A DNA stretch of 64,000 nt. Source: Taenia hydatigena (taxonomy: Eukaryota > Platyhelminthes > Cestoda > Cyclophyllidea > Taeniidae). The translations under genes and the position numbers were made by a program. The DNA lies in assembly GCA_036345935.2 (NCBI GenBank), contig JADWOT020000001.1:14296295-14360294 (forward strand), read 5' to 3'. The notes under the pieces were generated by a model that was not told the DNA's origin, did no database searches, and saw nothing but the letters and a program-made list of their open reading frames with translations. Shown here piece by piece: positions 63,143-64,000 of the stretch. Within the stretch, counting starts at the first letter, position 1. Every line of letters starts with the position of its first letter.

Positions 63143-63310
63143 TTCTTGCCCTCTGACTGGGTGATGTGTTTCTTCGCACTCAATATGCAGCGATGGTCTC
63201 CTTCCTTTCGTGTTTTTGCTCGCGGGATATGACACGCGCGACATAAATTCGAGGAGAGTGCACTTGGGCCACATTACCTTTCTAAAAATAAATTCACCTG
63301 AAGTCGCGAT
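63143..63310 (-). pseudogene. Possible propeptide/mature junction exon of the protease relic
   Basis: One minus-strand frame gives FRKVM and later AKKHIT is in the next phase, after which PVRGQ returns to the first frame. Together these resemble the family's EFRxVM propeptide end and the WRxxxxTPVKxQ mature start, with one base lost near 63,160. The base order caagaagtg at the end looks like a damaged CAG|GTAAGTG donor. The expected mature-start Trp is not kept. This assignment is much weaker than the downstream exons. Confidence 0.4.
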
Positions 63311-63636
63311 CAAACAGTCTTTTGTTTGGAAATATAGATGAAACGGTCAGGCGCATTGTTCCGGTTTTTGTTGACTTGACTGCCAGTTTTTGTAGCACAC
63401 AACCGTTGGATTACTTTGATTTCCACGTTATGTAATTTACGTTAAGCGCAAACACTTTTGGCATTCACAAAACGGCTATATTCTATTGCCTTTATTGTGC
63501 CAATGCTGTAATGTCTACTGCTTGATTAAGAGGCGTTACAGTGACACCAGAATCCTCGCAAGATATGATAACCTACCATTTGATCAGAGAAATATGAGAT
63601 TGTTTCCAATATAGCACATTTAATGGTACTGTGCAG

Positions 63637-63964
63637 GCAACGTGGCAAGGCCACTTGCGAGGCTTCGGGAACATGGTGAAGTGCAATCGGACAATACCAT
63701 CACCCTACGGGATGGATGCGGCAGGGGTGCTAGTGACTATTTACCGGGATGGGTGAGATTGGCCCGCATCCTAGTCGAGCTTACTCGGGACACGAGAGCT
63801 CATATACGCCATGTCTACCTACCGGACCACATCTGTCTCGACTTCGTCTGGGGCCTAGATGCTGACCACCGCAACTACGACATCTTTAACTTCTTACGAC
63901 GGTATCAGCAGGCTCTCTCCTCCGATTTTGGCAACCCCAATATGACCCCAGAAATGCGACAGAA
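63637..63964 (+). CDS. Internal exon of an unidentified gene
   Basis: An acceptor (actgtgcag ending 63,636) and a strong donor (agaa followed by gtgagt, GT at 63,965-63,966) bound 328 nt open in one frame. The exon begins with two bases of a split codon (63,637-63,638), then reads NVARPLARLREHGEVQ. It continues with LPGWVRLARILVELTRD, then HVYLPDHICLDFVWGLDADH and FNFLRRYQQALSSDF, and ends two bases into a codon. GC content is clearly above the surroundings, and hydrophobic spacing suggests helices, perhaps a helical-repeat region of a large protein. I do not recognise the family. No lesion is seen. Neighbouring exons lie outside the window or were not found. It is convergent/antisense to the cathepsin relic next to it. 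Confidence 0.65.
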
Positions 63965-64000
63965 GTGAGTTCACTGGAAAAAAGACCAGTGAAACGTTCT

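Larger units (their letters stand above)
61281..63310 (-). pseudogene. Cathepsin L-like cysteine protease pseudogene
   Basis: Papain-family (C1A) proteases cleave proteins in lysosomes or as secreted enzymes. Order on the minus strand is a propeptide/mature junction remnant, then the active-site Cys exon, a linker exon, and the His/Asn exon ending in SYPLI and a stop. Kept features are CGSC with the catalytic Cys, [20 protein letters not shown] with the catalytic His, and KNSWGEQWG with the catalytic Asn. Lesions are TAG at 62,883-62,885 where relatives have Gln after LxG; Trp to Cys just after the catalytic Cys; Arg for the conserved Cys in the (M/N)CGIA motif; a probable one-base loss near 63,160; and an exon junction near 61,500-61,567 that does not keep frame. 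The signal peptide and most of the propeptide were not found. About a dozen residues between exons are also unaccounted for. Several independent lesions make sequencing error an unlikely sole cause. Confidence 0.85.

Overview
This window reads as animal nuclear DNA. It is AT-rich and poor in genes, and genes are split by introns with GT-AG signals. It carries a papain-family cathepsin L-like cysteine protease relic, a histone H4 relic followed by an animal-type histone mRNA 3' stem-loop, long repeats, and a 100-N scaffold gap. There is no operon-like packing and no bacterial signal. The protease fragments and the repeat-rich setting would suit a flatworm such as a tapeworm, but that assignment is a weak inference.

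Layout. (1) Bases 1-31,339 form a giant imperfect palindrome. The left arm (1-12,378) and right arm (18,959-31,339) are reverse complements around a 6.6-kb spacer. From about 1,700 to 12,290 the arms look essentially identical. Outside that block, at 1-1,000 and in the last ~90 bases before the spacer, they are clearly diverged, as expected if an older inverted duplication was later homogenised by gene conversion. The arms carry no recognisable gene. They are built of diverged repeat modules that also recur in the spacer (18,260-18,958) and at 43,680-44,720. The spacer also holds a tRNA-like sequence (12,850-12,928) and a coding-like stretch broken by one stop (15,881-16,231).
(2) 31,340-49,834 is mostly featureless, with a scaffold gap at 39,870-39,969, two long frames each broken by a single stop (38,244-38,900 plus strand; 42,410-42,910 minus strand) and the dispersed repeat copy near 44 kb.
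(3) 49,835-50,440 is a foldback element with ~200-bp imperfect inverted arms. It is followed by unassigned open frames at 50.6-51.9 kb.
(4) 52,452-59,060 is a 53-bp minisatellite of roughly 125 units with higher-order structure, followed by a degenerate tail to about 59,740.
(5) 59,838-61,054 is what I interpret as a decayed histone repeat unit: two ~230-bp spacer copies about 988 bp apart, enclosing a possible H3 start, an H4 pseudogene and a well-kept histone 3' stem-loop.
(6) 61,281-63,310 (minus strand) is a cathepsin L-like pseudogene with a nonsense codon, a probable frameshift, lost cysteine/tryptophan positions and a splice junction that does not keep frame. At 63,637-63,964 a GC-richer exon of an unidentified gene on the plus strand runs toward the window end.

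There is little sign of genes working together. The window is best read as a repeat-dominated region collecting inactivated gene copies (H4, cathepsin L and three unidentified broken frames). The only likely intact coding exon is at the right edge. All homology statements come from eye comparison and remembered family motifs; no searches were run.
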